From: Bacteroides sp.
Lineage (GTDB): Bacteria > Bacteroidota > Bacteroidia > Bacteroidales > GCA-2748055
NCBI GenBank assembly: GCA_011048475.1
Contig: DSDZ01000293.1
Location: 1-5,285 of the forward strand
Length of the DNA: 5,285 nucleotides
Direction: 5' to 3'
A program made the position numbers and the translations under genes. Of the stretch, positions 1 to 5,285 are shown piece after piece (the first letter of the stretch is position 1; the number at the start of each line of letters is the position of its first letter). Under the pieces are notes generated by a model that worked only from the letters and a program-made list of their open reading frames with translations, did not search any database and was not told the origin of the DNA.

Positions 1-613
1 CCACAAGGAAGTTCTGAAAGAACCGGCTGATGCGCCTTTCAGCAAGAAGCCCCATGTACCCGAGCCACTCTTCGTCGATCCAGACGGGAAGAATGTACAG
101 GTGGAACTCCTTCTCCCGGAAGACAACCTTCCCGGCGCGCACGATATCCTCCAGCCTGCTGCTTTTCTCCAGCATGTTATATTCCTTCATGGCCTCCCCG
201 ACGGGGGACAGGTCCTCGTGTGAGATCAGGTCCGTTCCCGGTGCCTGGAAGAATGCATGATCAATGTTCAGGAAGGAAAAGTCATAGAATTCTGTTACAA
301 ATTTGGTGATCCTTTTCCCGAACTGTTCCAGGCCGGTGATCCGTCCGGATGCAATGTCGTTCTTGACGGGGTCGAATGCGGAGGAGAGGTTGAAAGGGAT
401 GTAGCTGACCAGGTACAGGAATGAGCCTGAAACGGATACCAGGACCATGTAGGCCAGCAGGATGATCACCAGGGGGAAGTACCGGCCGGGGAAGAGGCGG
501 TTCACAAACATGACCAGGGGGATGGCGATTGCGGTCATGGTGGTCAGGAAGAAGATCAGCAGGATGATCCGCTGGGTTTTATAGACTGTGCTGTAGGATT
601 TACGGCGCGCCAT
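1..613 (-). CDS. N-terminal part of an unidentified two-helix membrane protein, possibly a sensor (runs off left edge)
   Basis: The frame is open from an ATG at 613-611 to the left edge and gives 204 residues with no stop; the C-terminus is missing. It begins MARRKSYSTVYKTQR, a positively charged N-tail, followed by two hydrophobic segments at about residues 16-37 and 46-73 joined by a short NRLFPGRY turn. From about residue 80 the protein is soluble. The stretch at about 91-200 alternates helices and strands, with VVFREKEFHLYILPVWIDEE near 163-182 and LGYMGLL following, which resembles the last strands of a GAF-like fold. This suggests a membrane-anchored sensor whose output domain lies outside the window. 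The two-helix topology is seen; the sensor role and the GAF resemblance are inference, and I do not recognise the family. The start is supported by the charged N-tail and a promoter-like box ending four bases upstream. It lies 68 bases after the DsrE-like gene on the same strand. Confidence 0.75.
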   Translation of the reverse strand, partial: MARRKSYSTVYKTQRIILLIFFLTTMTAIAIPLVMFVNRLFPGRYFPLVIILLAYMVLVSVSGSFLYLVSYIPFNLSSAFDPVKNDIASGRITGLEQFGKRITKFVTEFYDFSFLNIDHAFFQAPGTDLISHEDLSPVGEAMKEYNMLEKSSRLEDIVRAGKVVFREKEFHLYILPVWIDEEWLGYMGLLAERRISRFFQNFLV

Positions 614-617
614 GCTG

Positions 618-625
618 CAAATTTA
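618..625 (-). promoter_or_regulatory. Exact TAnnTTTG -7 box abutting the membrane-protein start
   Basis: On the minus strand the sequence reads TAAATTTG, an exact match to the Bacteroidota -7 consensus, and its last base is only four bases from the ATG at 613. Transcription would start at or within a few bases of the start codon, giving a leaderless or nearly leaderless mRNA. No clear -33 TTTG was found at the usual distance, although a T-rich run lies directly upstream. Confidence 0.5.
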
Positions 626-681
626 GCAAAAAACAGCGTGGACGCATTCCCCCGGTGAAAAACCCTGGCAGGTGACCTGAT

Positions 682-1017
682 TCACGGACTGACCACGAGG
701 TCCGCCGAAACCAGGATCCCGGTAATGAGCAACATGTTGGAGATCCTGCCCACCCCGATGTCATACTGGATCCCGAAATGGTCCACGCAGGTTCCGCTGA
801 GGATGATCCTGCTTCCTTTCTCCTCCAGTTCCGAAAGCGACCTGCATACAGGCGACTGCTTCATGGCAAGCCTGACCCCCGTATTATACAGCAGCACGTG
901 CGTGGGCAGCTCCTCCTGGAAATTCAGGCTTTCCACAAAAGATTCCATCAGTCCTGTCCCCAGGTCGGGATCCCCCGATCCCATCATGTCGCTCCGAAGG
1001 CATACCACATAGCTCAT
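682..1017 (-). CDS. Stand-alone DsrE-family protein resembling the C-terminal domain of YedF
   Basis: A complete 111-residue protein with no signal peptide or membrane segment, so probably cytoplasmic. It resembles the C-terminal DsrE-like domain of the sulfurtransferase-like selenium-metabolism protein YedF. The matching features are an opening strand (SYVVCLRSD), a GTGLMESFVESL helix near residues 20-31, the strand and turn VLLYNTGVRLA at 41-51, the helix SLSELEEKGSRI at 60-71, the cysteine motif SGTCVDHFGI at 74-83, and VGRISNMLLI near 89-98. Cys77 in GTC is the likely functional cysteine; Cys6 and Cys58 are also present. Full-length YedF has an N-terminal TusA-like domain with a CPxP motif, which is absent here. 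DsrE-fold proteins commonly bind or relay sulfur, but the substrate cannot be read from the sequence. The ATG at 1017-1015 follows an exact -7 box by 29 bases. The gene is downstream of the amidase on the same strand, with a 57-base gap. Confidence 0.85.
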   Translation of the reverse strand: MSYVVCLRSDMMGSGDPDLGTGLMESFVESLNFQEELPTHVLLYNTGVRLAMKQSPVCRSLSELEEKGSRIILSGTCVDHFGIQYDIGVGRISNMLLITGILVSADLVVSP

Positions 1018-1046
1018 GGTTGATACGATTGCAGTGATTGATCATC

Positions 1047-1054
1047 CAAATGTA
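1047..1054 (-). promoter_or_regulatory. Exact TAnnTTTG -7 box for the DsrE-like gene
   Basis: The minus strand reads TACATTTG in the 57-base gap between the amidase stop and the DsrE-like start, an exact match to the Bacteroidota -7 consensus. A TTTG lies 15 bases further upstream, closer than the usual -33 spacing, so only the -7 part is convincing. A start near 1042-1040 would give a leader of about 25 bases without a Shine-Dalgarno sequence. The gene could therefore be transcribed independently of the amidase. Confidence 0.5.
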
Positions 1055-1074
1055 CAGAATTCTTCCCCACAAAG

Positions 1075-2793
1075 TCAATGGCTGGTGTTATCGCTGAAAA
1101 GCGGGGGCCTTTTTTTGTGGAACCCGGTGGCTTCCTGGTAGGCGGAGGCCGCGGCGAGGACAGTCCCCTCGTCGAACAAATTCCCCAGAAAGCTGATGCT
1201 TGCAGGCGAACCGTTGTCTTTGAACCCGTTGGGGACCACCACCACCGGGTGGCCGGTCAGGTTGGTGGCCAGCAGCTGGGAACTCCCGTGGAAGGAGGGG
1301 GCGACCACCACGTCAAATTCCCTGATCCTTTTATTGAATTCCTGCACCAGGTCATGCCGGATGCGGTTCGCCTGGATATATTCCACCGCCGGGATGAACC
1401 TGGCCGTGCGGAAGATATTGGGCCATGCATACCGGTGCTGCCGCACCAGCAGCGTATCCCGGTTCGAACGGGTCAGCTCGTCGAAGGCGGCGGCGGCCTC
1501 CGCCTCCAGGATCAGGGAGAGCGCGTCCACCGGGATCCCCTTGGGGATTAGCTCCACCGGCTGGAGTACAGCCCCCAGTTCCCTGAGCTTACGGAGGGTT
1601 TTCTGATCGAATTCCTTTTCCTCGTAATCACCCTCGAATGCACTTTTCAGGTACCCGATCTTCAGTTCTGAAAGGTCCACCTTCCCCGGATAGATGTATC
1701 CCGCTTCGATCAGGGCCGGATCGTCCGGATCCGGTCCCCTGAGATAATCAAACACGATGGCACAGTCCGACGCACTCCGGCAGATGGGCCCCACCTTGTC
1801 CATGCTCCAGCTCAGTGCCATGGCCCCGGACCGGGTCACCCTTCCGAAAGTGGGCCGCAGTCCGGTGGTGCCGCAGCGGGTGGAGGGAGAGACAATGGAC
1901 CCCCAGGTCTCCGTCCCGATGGCAAACGGCAGCAGTCCCGCCGCCGTGGCCGAGGCTGAACCGGCCGAGGAACCACTGGAGCCCTCCTCCAGGTTCCATG
2001 GATTCCGGGTGGTGTCGGCAAACCACACATCGCCCATGGCAAGGGCCCCCAGGGTGGTCTTGGCCACCAGGATGGCCCCCGCCTCCTCCATTTTCTTGAT
2101 CACACCTGCTTTTTCATCCAGCAACTGGTCCTTGTAAGCACCCGCCCCCCAGGTGGTGGGGTAGCCCGGAAAGGAGAACAGGTCCTTGGCCCCGTAGGGA
2201 ATACCGTGCAGGATTCCCCGGTCACTTCCCTGTGCCAGTTCCTGGTCCAGTTTCTCTGCCTGCCGGATGGCATATTCTTCCGTCAGGGTGATCACGCAGT
2301 GAAGCTGCGGATCGTGTTCCTTCAGACGCCTCAGGAAAAATTCGGTGAGGGCCAGGCAGGAGATCTCCCCTGACCGGATCAGGGAGGCCAGTTCGGGGAT
2401 GGACATGAATGCCAGGTCCGCTTCCCTGGCAGGCCTGGAGATCCCTTCGGGAATTTCCCAGTTGTTCCGCTCTGTGGGGGACGGGGGGACGAAATTCTGA
2501 GGCAGGGGATTGAACCGCAGGGACGGTGGTGTGGAGTTGGATAGTTCATAGGCCCGGATCTGCCGGTATGCGTGGATGAAATCCGCCATTCCGGAATCGA
2601 TCATGACCATCTCAATGGAATCGAATTCCAGGGCCATGGGATTCATGGCGTAATAGGAGGAATCGATCTCCACAGCCACATGAGATCCGGCTGATTCTTC
2701 GGTATTATTGTCGCAGCGGACGAAGAAGATGCCTGCTGAAATGAACAGGAACAGAAGGGTGACCTTCAAAGCGGGGTGACCGGTTTTGCACAT
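1075..2793 (-). CDS. Exported amidase-signature-family hydrolase
   Basis: A 572-residue protein of the amidase signature family, serine hydrolases that cleave amide bonds through a Ser-cisSer-Lys triad. Counting from the ATG at 2793, the triad is Lys203 in GIPYGAKDLF, cis-Ser275 in GSSGSSAGS and the nucleophile Ser299 in GTETWGSIVSPS. The 24-residue spacing between the two serines is the same as in fatty-acid amide hydrolase. GLRPTFGRVTRSGAM and SMDKVGPICRS follow, also typical. The N-terminus has a signal sequence: MCKTGHPALK, a hydrophobic run to about residue 25, then FVRCDNN. This could be a lipoprotein site at Cys27, though Arg at -1 is atypical; otherwise it is a membrane anchor or Sec signal. 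Residues of about 28-120 form an extension outside the catalytic fold. The frame extends to a GTG at 2844, but the ATG is preferred because it begins a proper signal peptide and lies below a possible -7 box. Substrate unknown; a GatA role is unlikely because the protein is exported. Confidence 0.93.
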   Translation of the reverse strand: MCKTGHPALKVTLLFLFISAGIFFVRCDNNTEESAGSHVAVEIDSSYYAMNPMALEFDSIEMVMIDSGMADFIHAYRQIRAYELSNSTPPSLRFNPLPQNFVPPSPTERNNWEIPEGISRPAREADLAFMSIPELASLIRSGEISCLALTEFFLRRLKEHDPQLHCVITLTEEYAIRQAEKLDQELAQGSDRGILHGIPYGAKDLFSFPGYPTTWGAGAYKDQLLDEKAGVIKKMEEAGAILVAKTTLGALAMGDVWFADTTRNPWNLEEGSSGSSAGSASATAAGLLPFAIGTETWGSIVSPSTRCGTTGLRPTFGRVTRSGAMALSWSMDKVGPICRSASDCAIVFDYLRGPDPDDPALIEAGYIYPGKVDLSELKIGYLKSAFEGDYEEKEFDQKTLRKLRELGAVLQPVELIPKGIPVDALSLILEAEAAAAFDELTRSNRDTLLVRQHRYAWPNIFRTARFIPAVEYIQANRIRHDLVQEFNKRIREFDVVVAPSFHGSSQLLATNLTGHPVVVVPNGFKDNGSPASISFLGNLFDEGTVLAAASAYQEATGFHKKRPPLFSDNTSH

Positions 2794-2820
2794 GGCTGAT
2801 AGCTTTATTGTTAACAAGTT

Positions 2821-2828
2821 GAAAGATA
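2821..2828 (-). promoter_or_regulatory. Imperfect -7 box candidate for the amidase gene
   Basis: The minus strand reads TATCTTTC, one mismatch (final G to C) from TAnnTTTG, ending 27 bases before the ATG at 2793. Transcription would start near 2816-2813, below the alternative GTG at 2844, which would favour the ATG start. No exact match to the consensus was found on the minus strand in this gap, so the call is weak. Confidence 0.25.
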
Positions 2829-2856
2829 CAAAAAATGAACACACTGAAAGATTTCA

Positions 2857-2864
2857 TAGTTTTG
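2857..2864 (+). promoter_or_regulatory. Exact TAnnTTTG -7 box upstream of the lipoprotein gene
   Basis: TAGTTTTG matches the Bacteroidota -7 consensus exactly. It sits in the divergent gap and would start transcription near 2870, leaving a leader of about 90 bases before the ATG at 2960. No clear -33 TTTG is present at the usual distance. It is back to back with the weaker minus-strand box at 2821-2828. Confidence 0.4.
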
Positions 2865-2959
2865 AAAAGCGGGCCTGCTTCCGGACAGGACGCTGATTTT
2901 GTACAAGACCCTGTTTCTAAGCATGTTAAACCTTATCTGATAACCATATCCTGTATGAC

Positions 2960-3976
2960 ATGAAAAAGATTGCATTATTTCTGCTGCCGGGGATCATGGC
3001 CTTCACCGGATGTGCGGGCACCCGCAATATCCATTTCAATTCACAGGTCCCCGCAATGTACAACATCCCACACCATATCAGGACACTGGCCATTATCGAC
3101 AGGTCGATCCCAGAAGATGCGGACGCGAACCTGCTGGAAGGGGTCCTCACCGGAGAGGGTGTCAGCCAGGACAAACTGGCCACCCAGATCGTGATCGACG
3201 GTCTGAACCAGAGCCTGCAGAATTCAAGCCGGTACCAGGTGATCCGCACCACGGAAAAAATGAAGGGTTCCGGCGCGGGCAGCACATTCCCGGAACCGCT
3301 TGACTGGGACACGGTCGCGGAACTCTGCGAAAAGTATGAAGCGGATGCACTGGTTTCCCTGGAGACCTATGATTCGGATTTCATCGTGACCCACGGGGCG
3401 AAGACAGGCGGGGAAGGAGGGATCCGGATATCCGCCCAGGGGGTGGCAACGGTGAACTGCGGATTCCGGCTGTATGATTACCGCAACAGGGACATCACGG
3501 ACCAATACCATTTTTCCCACAAGGAGTTCTGGGAGTCGGGAGGTTCCACCATCACTGCGGCGGTGGCTACCCTGCTGACCAAGAACGATGCTATCCGGAA
3601 GGCCAGTTTCCAGGCGGGGATCGTGTACGGGGAGCGGATTACCCCTTCCTGGGTGCGGATCCACCGGGAATATTTCAAAAAATCCAAAAGGGATCCCTAC
3701 CTGGCCGAAGGAGCACGGATGATGGAGGCGAACGACTGGGACCGGGCCATCGCGGCGCTGACGACCGCGGTGGAGAACGGGCACTTCAAAACCAAGGGCC
3801 GTGCAGCCCATAACCTGGCTGTGATCTATGAGATCCTTGGCAACCTGGAGGAGGCCAAGAAATGGGCCACCGATGCATGGGGCCGCTACGGCATCCGGAA
3901 GTCGCGGGATTACGGATACATCCTTACCGGCCGGATCAACGAGCAGCGCCTTTTGGAGAGCCAGCTGCGCGAATAA
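2960..3976 (+). CDS. DUF6340-type lipoprotein with C-terminal TPR-like helices
   Basis: A complete 338-residue protein starting MKKIALFLLP with a short hydrophobic signal and a lipobox-like AFTGC, so the mature protein probably begins at lipidated Cys18 on the outer face of the inner membrane or in the outer membrane. Residues of about 40-140 hold the strand RTLAIIDRSI, a helix DKLATQIVIDGLNQSLQ, then YQVIR and CEKYEADALVSLETY, an alpha/beta pattern like that of outer-membrane-associated GNA1162/CsgG-like lipoprotein domains. Residues of about 246-311 form two TPR-like helical hairpins (LAEGARMMEANDWDRAIAAL and AHNLAVIYEILGNLEEAKKW). This architecture and length fit the Bacteroidota DUF6340 family, recalled from memory and not searched. 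TPRs usually bind proteins; the partner and function are unknown. It is divergent from the amidase, with a -7 box about 95 bases upstream, and the stop codon lies inside a possible terminator hairpin. A shared function with the amidase is only a possibility. Confidence 0.85.
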   Translation: MKKIALFLLPGIMAFTGCAGTRNIHFNSQVPAMYNIPHHIRTLAIIDRSIPEDADANLLEGVLTGEGVSQDKLATQIVIDGLNQSLQNSSRYQVIRTTEKMKGSGAGSTFPEPLDWDTVAELCEKYEADALVSLETYDSDFIVTHGAKTGGEGGIRISAQGVATVNCGFRLYDYRNRDITDQYHFSHKEFWESGGSTITAAVATLLTKNDAIRKASFQAGIVYGERITPSWVRIHREYFKKSKRDPYLAEGARMMEANDWDRAIAALTTAVENGHFKTKGRAAHNLAVIYEILGNLEEAKKWATDAWGRYGIRKSRDYGYILTGRINEQRLLESQLRE

Positions 3977-4000
3977 GCATTCACGCAATCAAATTTTTTT
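3967..4000 (+). terminator. Weak intrinsic terminator candidate overlapping the lipoprotein stop
   Basis: GCGCGAAT (3967-3974) can pair with ATTCACGC (3979-3986), forming an 8-base stem with one C-A mismatch and an AAGC loop that contains part of the stop codon. A run of seven T (3994-4000) follows after AATCAAA. The T run begins seven bases below the stem instead of directly after it, which weakens the call. A second inverted repeat, GCATTC (3977-3982) with GAATGC (4004-4009), encloses the T run and could compete with it. Confidence 0.35.
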
Positions 4001-4030
4001 CAGGAATGCAACAGTGTCTGTTCCGTTAGA

Positions 4031-4081
4031 CGGGCACAGTTGTTTCACATCCTCCCTGTGGACCTGTCACGGGTCTGCCCG
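4031..4081. other. Possible structured region with nested inverted repeats
   Basis: CGGGCA (4031-4036) pairs with TGCCCG (4076-4081). Between them CACAG (4035-4039) can pair with CTGTG (4056-4060), and GACC (4061-4064) with GGTC (4072-4075). The arms are short and two of them overlap, so the fold may be chance. It lies in the 229-base gap between the lipoprotein and the multicopper oxidase, just upstream of the predicted -7 box, so it could be a terminator-proximal structure, an operator or nothing. No known RNA family was recognised. Confidence 0.2.
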
Positions 4082-4084
4082 GGA

Positions 4085-4179
4085 TTGTACAGGCATGCGG
4101 CACCCTCCCAGGTGTTAAATTTGTTAAGTATCGCGATGGTACAGAACACATTGGCGAGTGATTGTGTTGTACGGCCATG
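4085..4179 (+). repeat. Pair of short direct repeats TTGTAC-N3-CATG flanking the oxidase promoter
   Basis: TTGTAC-AGG-CATG (4085-4097) and TTGTAC-GGC-CATG (4167-4179) share ten fixed positions and sit 82 bases apart, one on each side of the predicted -7 box at 4116-4123. Such spacing could suit a regulator binding two sites, for example for metal control, but no known operator was recognised and two short copies may be coincidence. Confidence 0.2.
4116..4123 (+). promoter_or_regulatory. Exact TAnnTTTG -7 box for the multicopper oxidase gene
   Basis: TAAATTTG matches the Bacteroidota -7 consensus exactly and lies 82 bases before the ATG at 4206. Transcription would start near 4128-4130 and leave a leader of about 75 bases. 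No -33 TTTG at a standard distance was found. With the terminator candidate just upstream, it suggests the oxidase is transcribed separately from the lipoprotein. Confidence 0.45.
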
Positions 4180-4205
4180 TTTTCTAATCCTAAATTCATA
4201 CCATC

Positions 4206-5285
4206 ATGTTAACATCATTACAATGGAAAAGTCCATGGAGGGCTGAAGCCCGGCATGGCGCGATCACGTTATTACTGGCAACTGTTCTTTTGCCGGTAAG
4301 TGCCCAATTGCTTGATCCTGCAACGCAGGCGAAATTTGTGAATCCTCTTCCCATTCCTGCTCAGATCGATGCCAAGACCGGTGTGCCGATTGAGATGGAG
4401 ATGAATGAGACAACTCAGTGGCTCGGGCTGACGGATCCCCTCGGAAATCCGCTTCTGACAACCGTATGGGGATATGGTCCGCTCGGAGGGCCTGTTACCT
4501 ATCCGGGTCCGACCTTCATCGCCTCTAAAAATTCATCGGTGACAGTAACATGGCACAACAATTTGCCGTCCGGACATCTTCTGCCTGTGGATCCGAGTAT
4601 TCACCTGGCTCATCCTCACGGCGTTGATCCTTATTCATTTTATGCTTCCGGAAAGATTCCGACCGTTGTCCATTTACACGGGGGAAAGACAGAATCGGCC
4701 AGTGATGGTTTGCCGGAGGCCTGGTTTACGCAAGGTTTTGCCGAGGTAGGTCCCCAGTTCGTGAAACAGACCTATACCTATGACAACAACCAGGAAGCGG
4801 CAACCCTGTGGTATCATGATCACGCGCTTGGCATCACACGGCTCAATGTGTATGCCGGACTGGCAGGTTTCTACCGCCTTGAGGATAAACATGAAAGAGA
4901 TCTCGTGAAAAATGCAGCCCTTCCCAAAGGTTCCCATGATATCGAGATTGTCATTCAGGACAGGATGTTTGATGCAAACGGGCAATTGTTCCTTCCGTCG
5001 AAGACCGGAGATCCCTGGTTCGGTGATGCCCTGGCTGAATCCCTGGAGCTACCCTTTGATCCAAGTATCGTTGCCGAATTTTTCGGGAATTACATTGTGG
5101 TCAACGGGATGCTCTGGCCTTACCTGGAAGTTGAACCCAGGAAATACAGGTTCAGACTCCTGAACGGATCCGATTCCAGGTTTTACGTGATGGAGTTTGG
5201 GGAAGACGCCATGGATTTCCTTCAGATTGCCACGGACGGCGGTTTGCTGCCAACGGCTGTTTCCCTAAACCGGTTGGTCCTGGCG
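4206..5285 (+). CDS. CotA/bilirubin-oxidase-type multicopper oxidase, N-terminal 360 residues (runs off right edge)
   Basis: The frame is open from the ATG at 4206 to the last base, exactly 360 codons; the C-terminus is outside the window. An in-frame TAA at 4191 excludes a longer start. Residues 1-33 form a signal peptide: a long n-region, a hydrophobic run AITLLLATVLLPV and a likely cut after VSA33; no twin arginine is present, so Sec export is expected. Then come cupredoxin domain 1 and most of domain 2. Visible copper ligands are His156 and His158 in VVHLHGG and His204 and His206 in LWYHDHALGITRLNVYAGLAG. VNGMLWPYLEVEPRKYRFRL and the DGGLLP segment closely recall Bacillus CotA. The type 1 site and remaining type 2/3 ligands belong to the missing third domain. 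The family oxidises phenols, bilirubin or metals and reduces O2 to water in the envelope or outside the cell. CotA is 513 residues, so roughly a third is missing. Sampled GC is lower than in the neighbouring genes. Confidence 0.95.
   Translation, partial: MLTSLQWKSPWRAEARHGAITLLLATVLLPVSAQLLDPATQAKFVNPLPIPAQIDAKTGVPIEMEMNETTQWLGLTDPLGNPLLTTVWGYGPLGGPVTYPGPTFIASKNSSVTVTWHNNLPSGHLLPVDPSIHLAHPHGVDPYSFYASGKIPTVVHLHGGKTESASDGLPEAWFTQGFAEVGPQFVKQTYTYDNNQEAATLWYHDHALGITRLNVYAGLAGFYRLEDKHERDLVKNAALPKGSHDIEIVIQDRMFDANGQLFLPSKTGDPWFGDALAESLELPFDPSIVAEFFGNYIVVNGMLWPYLEVEPRKYRFRLLNGSDSRFYVMEFGEDAMDFLQIATDGGLLPTAVSLNRLVLA

Noticed and set aside
649..681. Palindrome CAGGTGACCTG (669-679) followed on the minus strand by a T5 run, as a terminator after the DsrE-like gene
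   Set aside because: The hairpin would have only a four-base stem with a three-base loop, and the T run is short and six bases away, so it is too weak to call.
725..1023. Plus-strand open frames opposite the DsrE-like gene
   Set aside because: The minus-strand frame has a recognisable DsrE/YedF-C pattern and a promoter box; the plus-strand frames have neither.
1096..1118. GC-rich run followed by seven T on the plus strand, resembling a terminator tail
   Set aside because: It lies within the 3' coding end of the amidase on the opposite strand, the GC run has no pairing arm, and no plus-strand gene ends there.
1078..1551. A 157-residue open frame on the plus strand opposite the amidase, with further overlapping frames at 1196-1606 and 1757-2137
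   Set aside because: They overlap the amidase, which carries the full catalytic triad, and show no family resemblance of their own.
3224..3988. A 254-residue open frame on the minus strand opposite the lipoprotein gene
   Set aside because: It lies antisense to a gene with a clear signal peptide, lipobox and TPR-like helices. Its translation is low in recognisable motifs, and GC-rich codons often leave the opposite strand open.
4040..4246. A 68-residue plus-strand open frame in the gap before the oxidase
   Set aside because: It begins with TTG, contains the predicted promoter and overlaps the oxidase signal peptide in another frame; the translation resembles nothing known.
4674..5163. Short open frames on both strands inside the oxidase gene
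   Set aside because: They are shadows of the multicopper oxidase frame, which carries both copper motifs.

Overview
The window looks like a piece of a Bacteroidota chromosome. Four of its five genes are preceded by an exact match to the Bacteroidota -7 promoter consensus TAnnTTTG. None has a clear Shine-Dalgarno sequence. Two proteins begin with lipoprotein-type or secretory signal sequences, and one looks like a DUF6340-type lipoprotein, a family I associate with this phylum. The central genes are GC-rich: hand counts of two 60-base lines gave about 68 and 72 %. That suggests a lineage with higher GC than the gut Bacteroides, but the genus cannot be named from this sequence.

Layout. Minus strand, reading from about 2793 down to 1: a secreted or lipid-anchored amidase-signature hydrolase (1075-2793), a small stand-alone DsrE/YedF-C-like protein (682-1017), and the N-terminal 204 residues of a two-helix membrane protein with a soluble, possibly GAF-like, domain (613 to beyond the left edge). 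Plus strand: a DUF6340/TPR-type lipoprotein (2960-3976), then the first 360 residues of a CotA/bilirubin-oxidase-type multicopper oxidase (4206 to beyond the right edge). The multicopper oxidase frame is open to the edge with no stop codon, so any search requiring a closed ORF would miss it.

The amidase and the lipoprotein diverge from a 166-base intergenic region (2794-2959). The two plus-strand genes are separated by 229 bases holding a weak terminator candidate, some inverted and direct repeats, and an exact -7 box. Each gene appears to have its own promoter, so I see no evidence for a single operon or a shared pathway. The envelope is the common theme: amidase, lipoprotein, membrane protein and exported oxidase. 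The DsrE-like protein is the cytoplasmic exception.

I do not see a convincing undescribed system. The points most worth a second look are the unidentified membrane protein with an apparently leaderless start, the YedF C-terminal domain without its TusA half, the lower GC of the multicopper oxidase gene, and the repeats around its promoter. No rRNA, tRNA, CRISPR array, insertion sequence or integrase was recognised, and no stretch over 300 bases lacks a gene.
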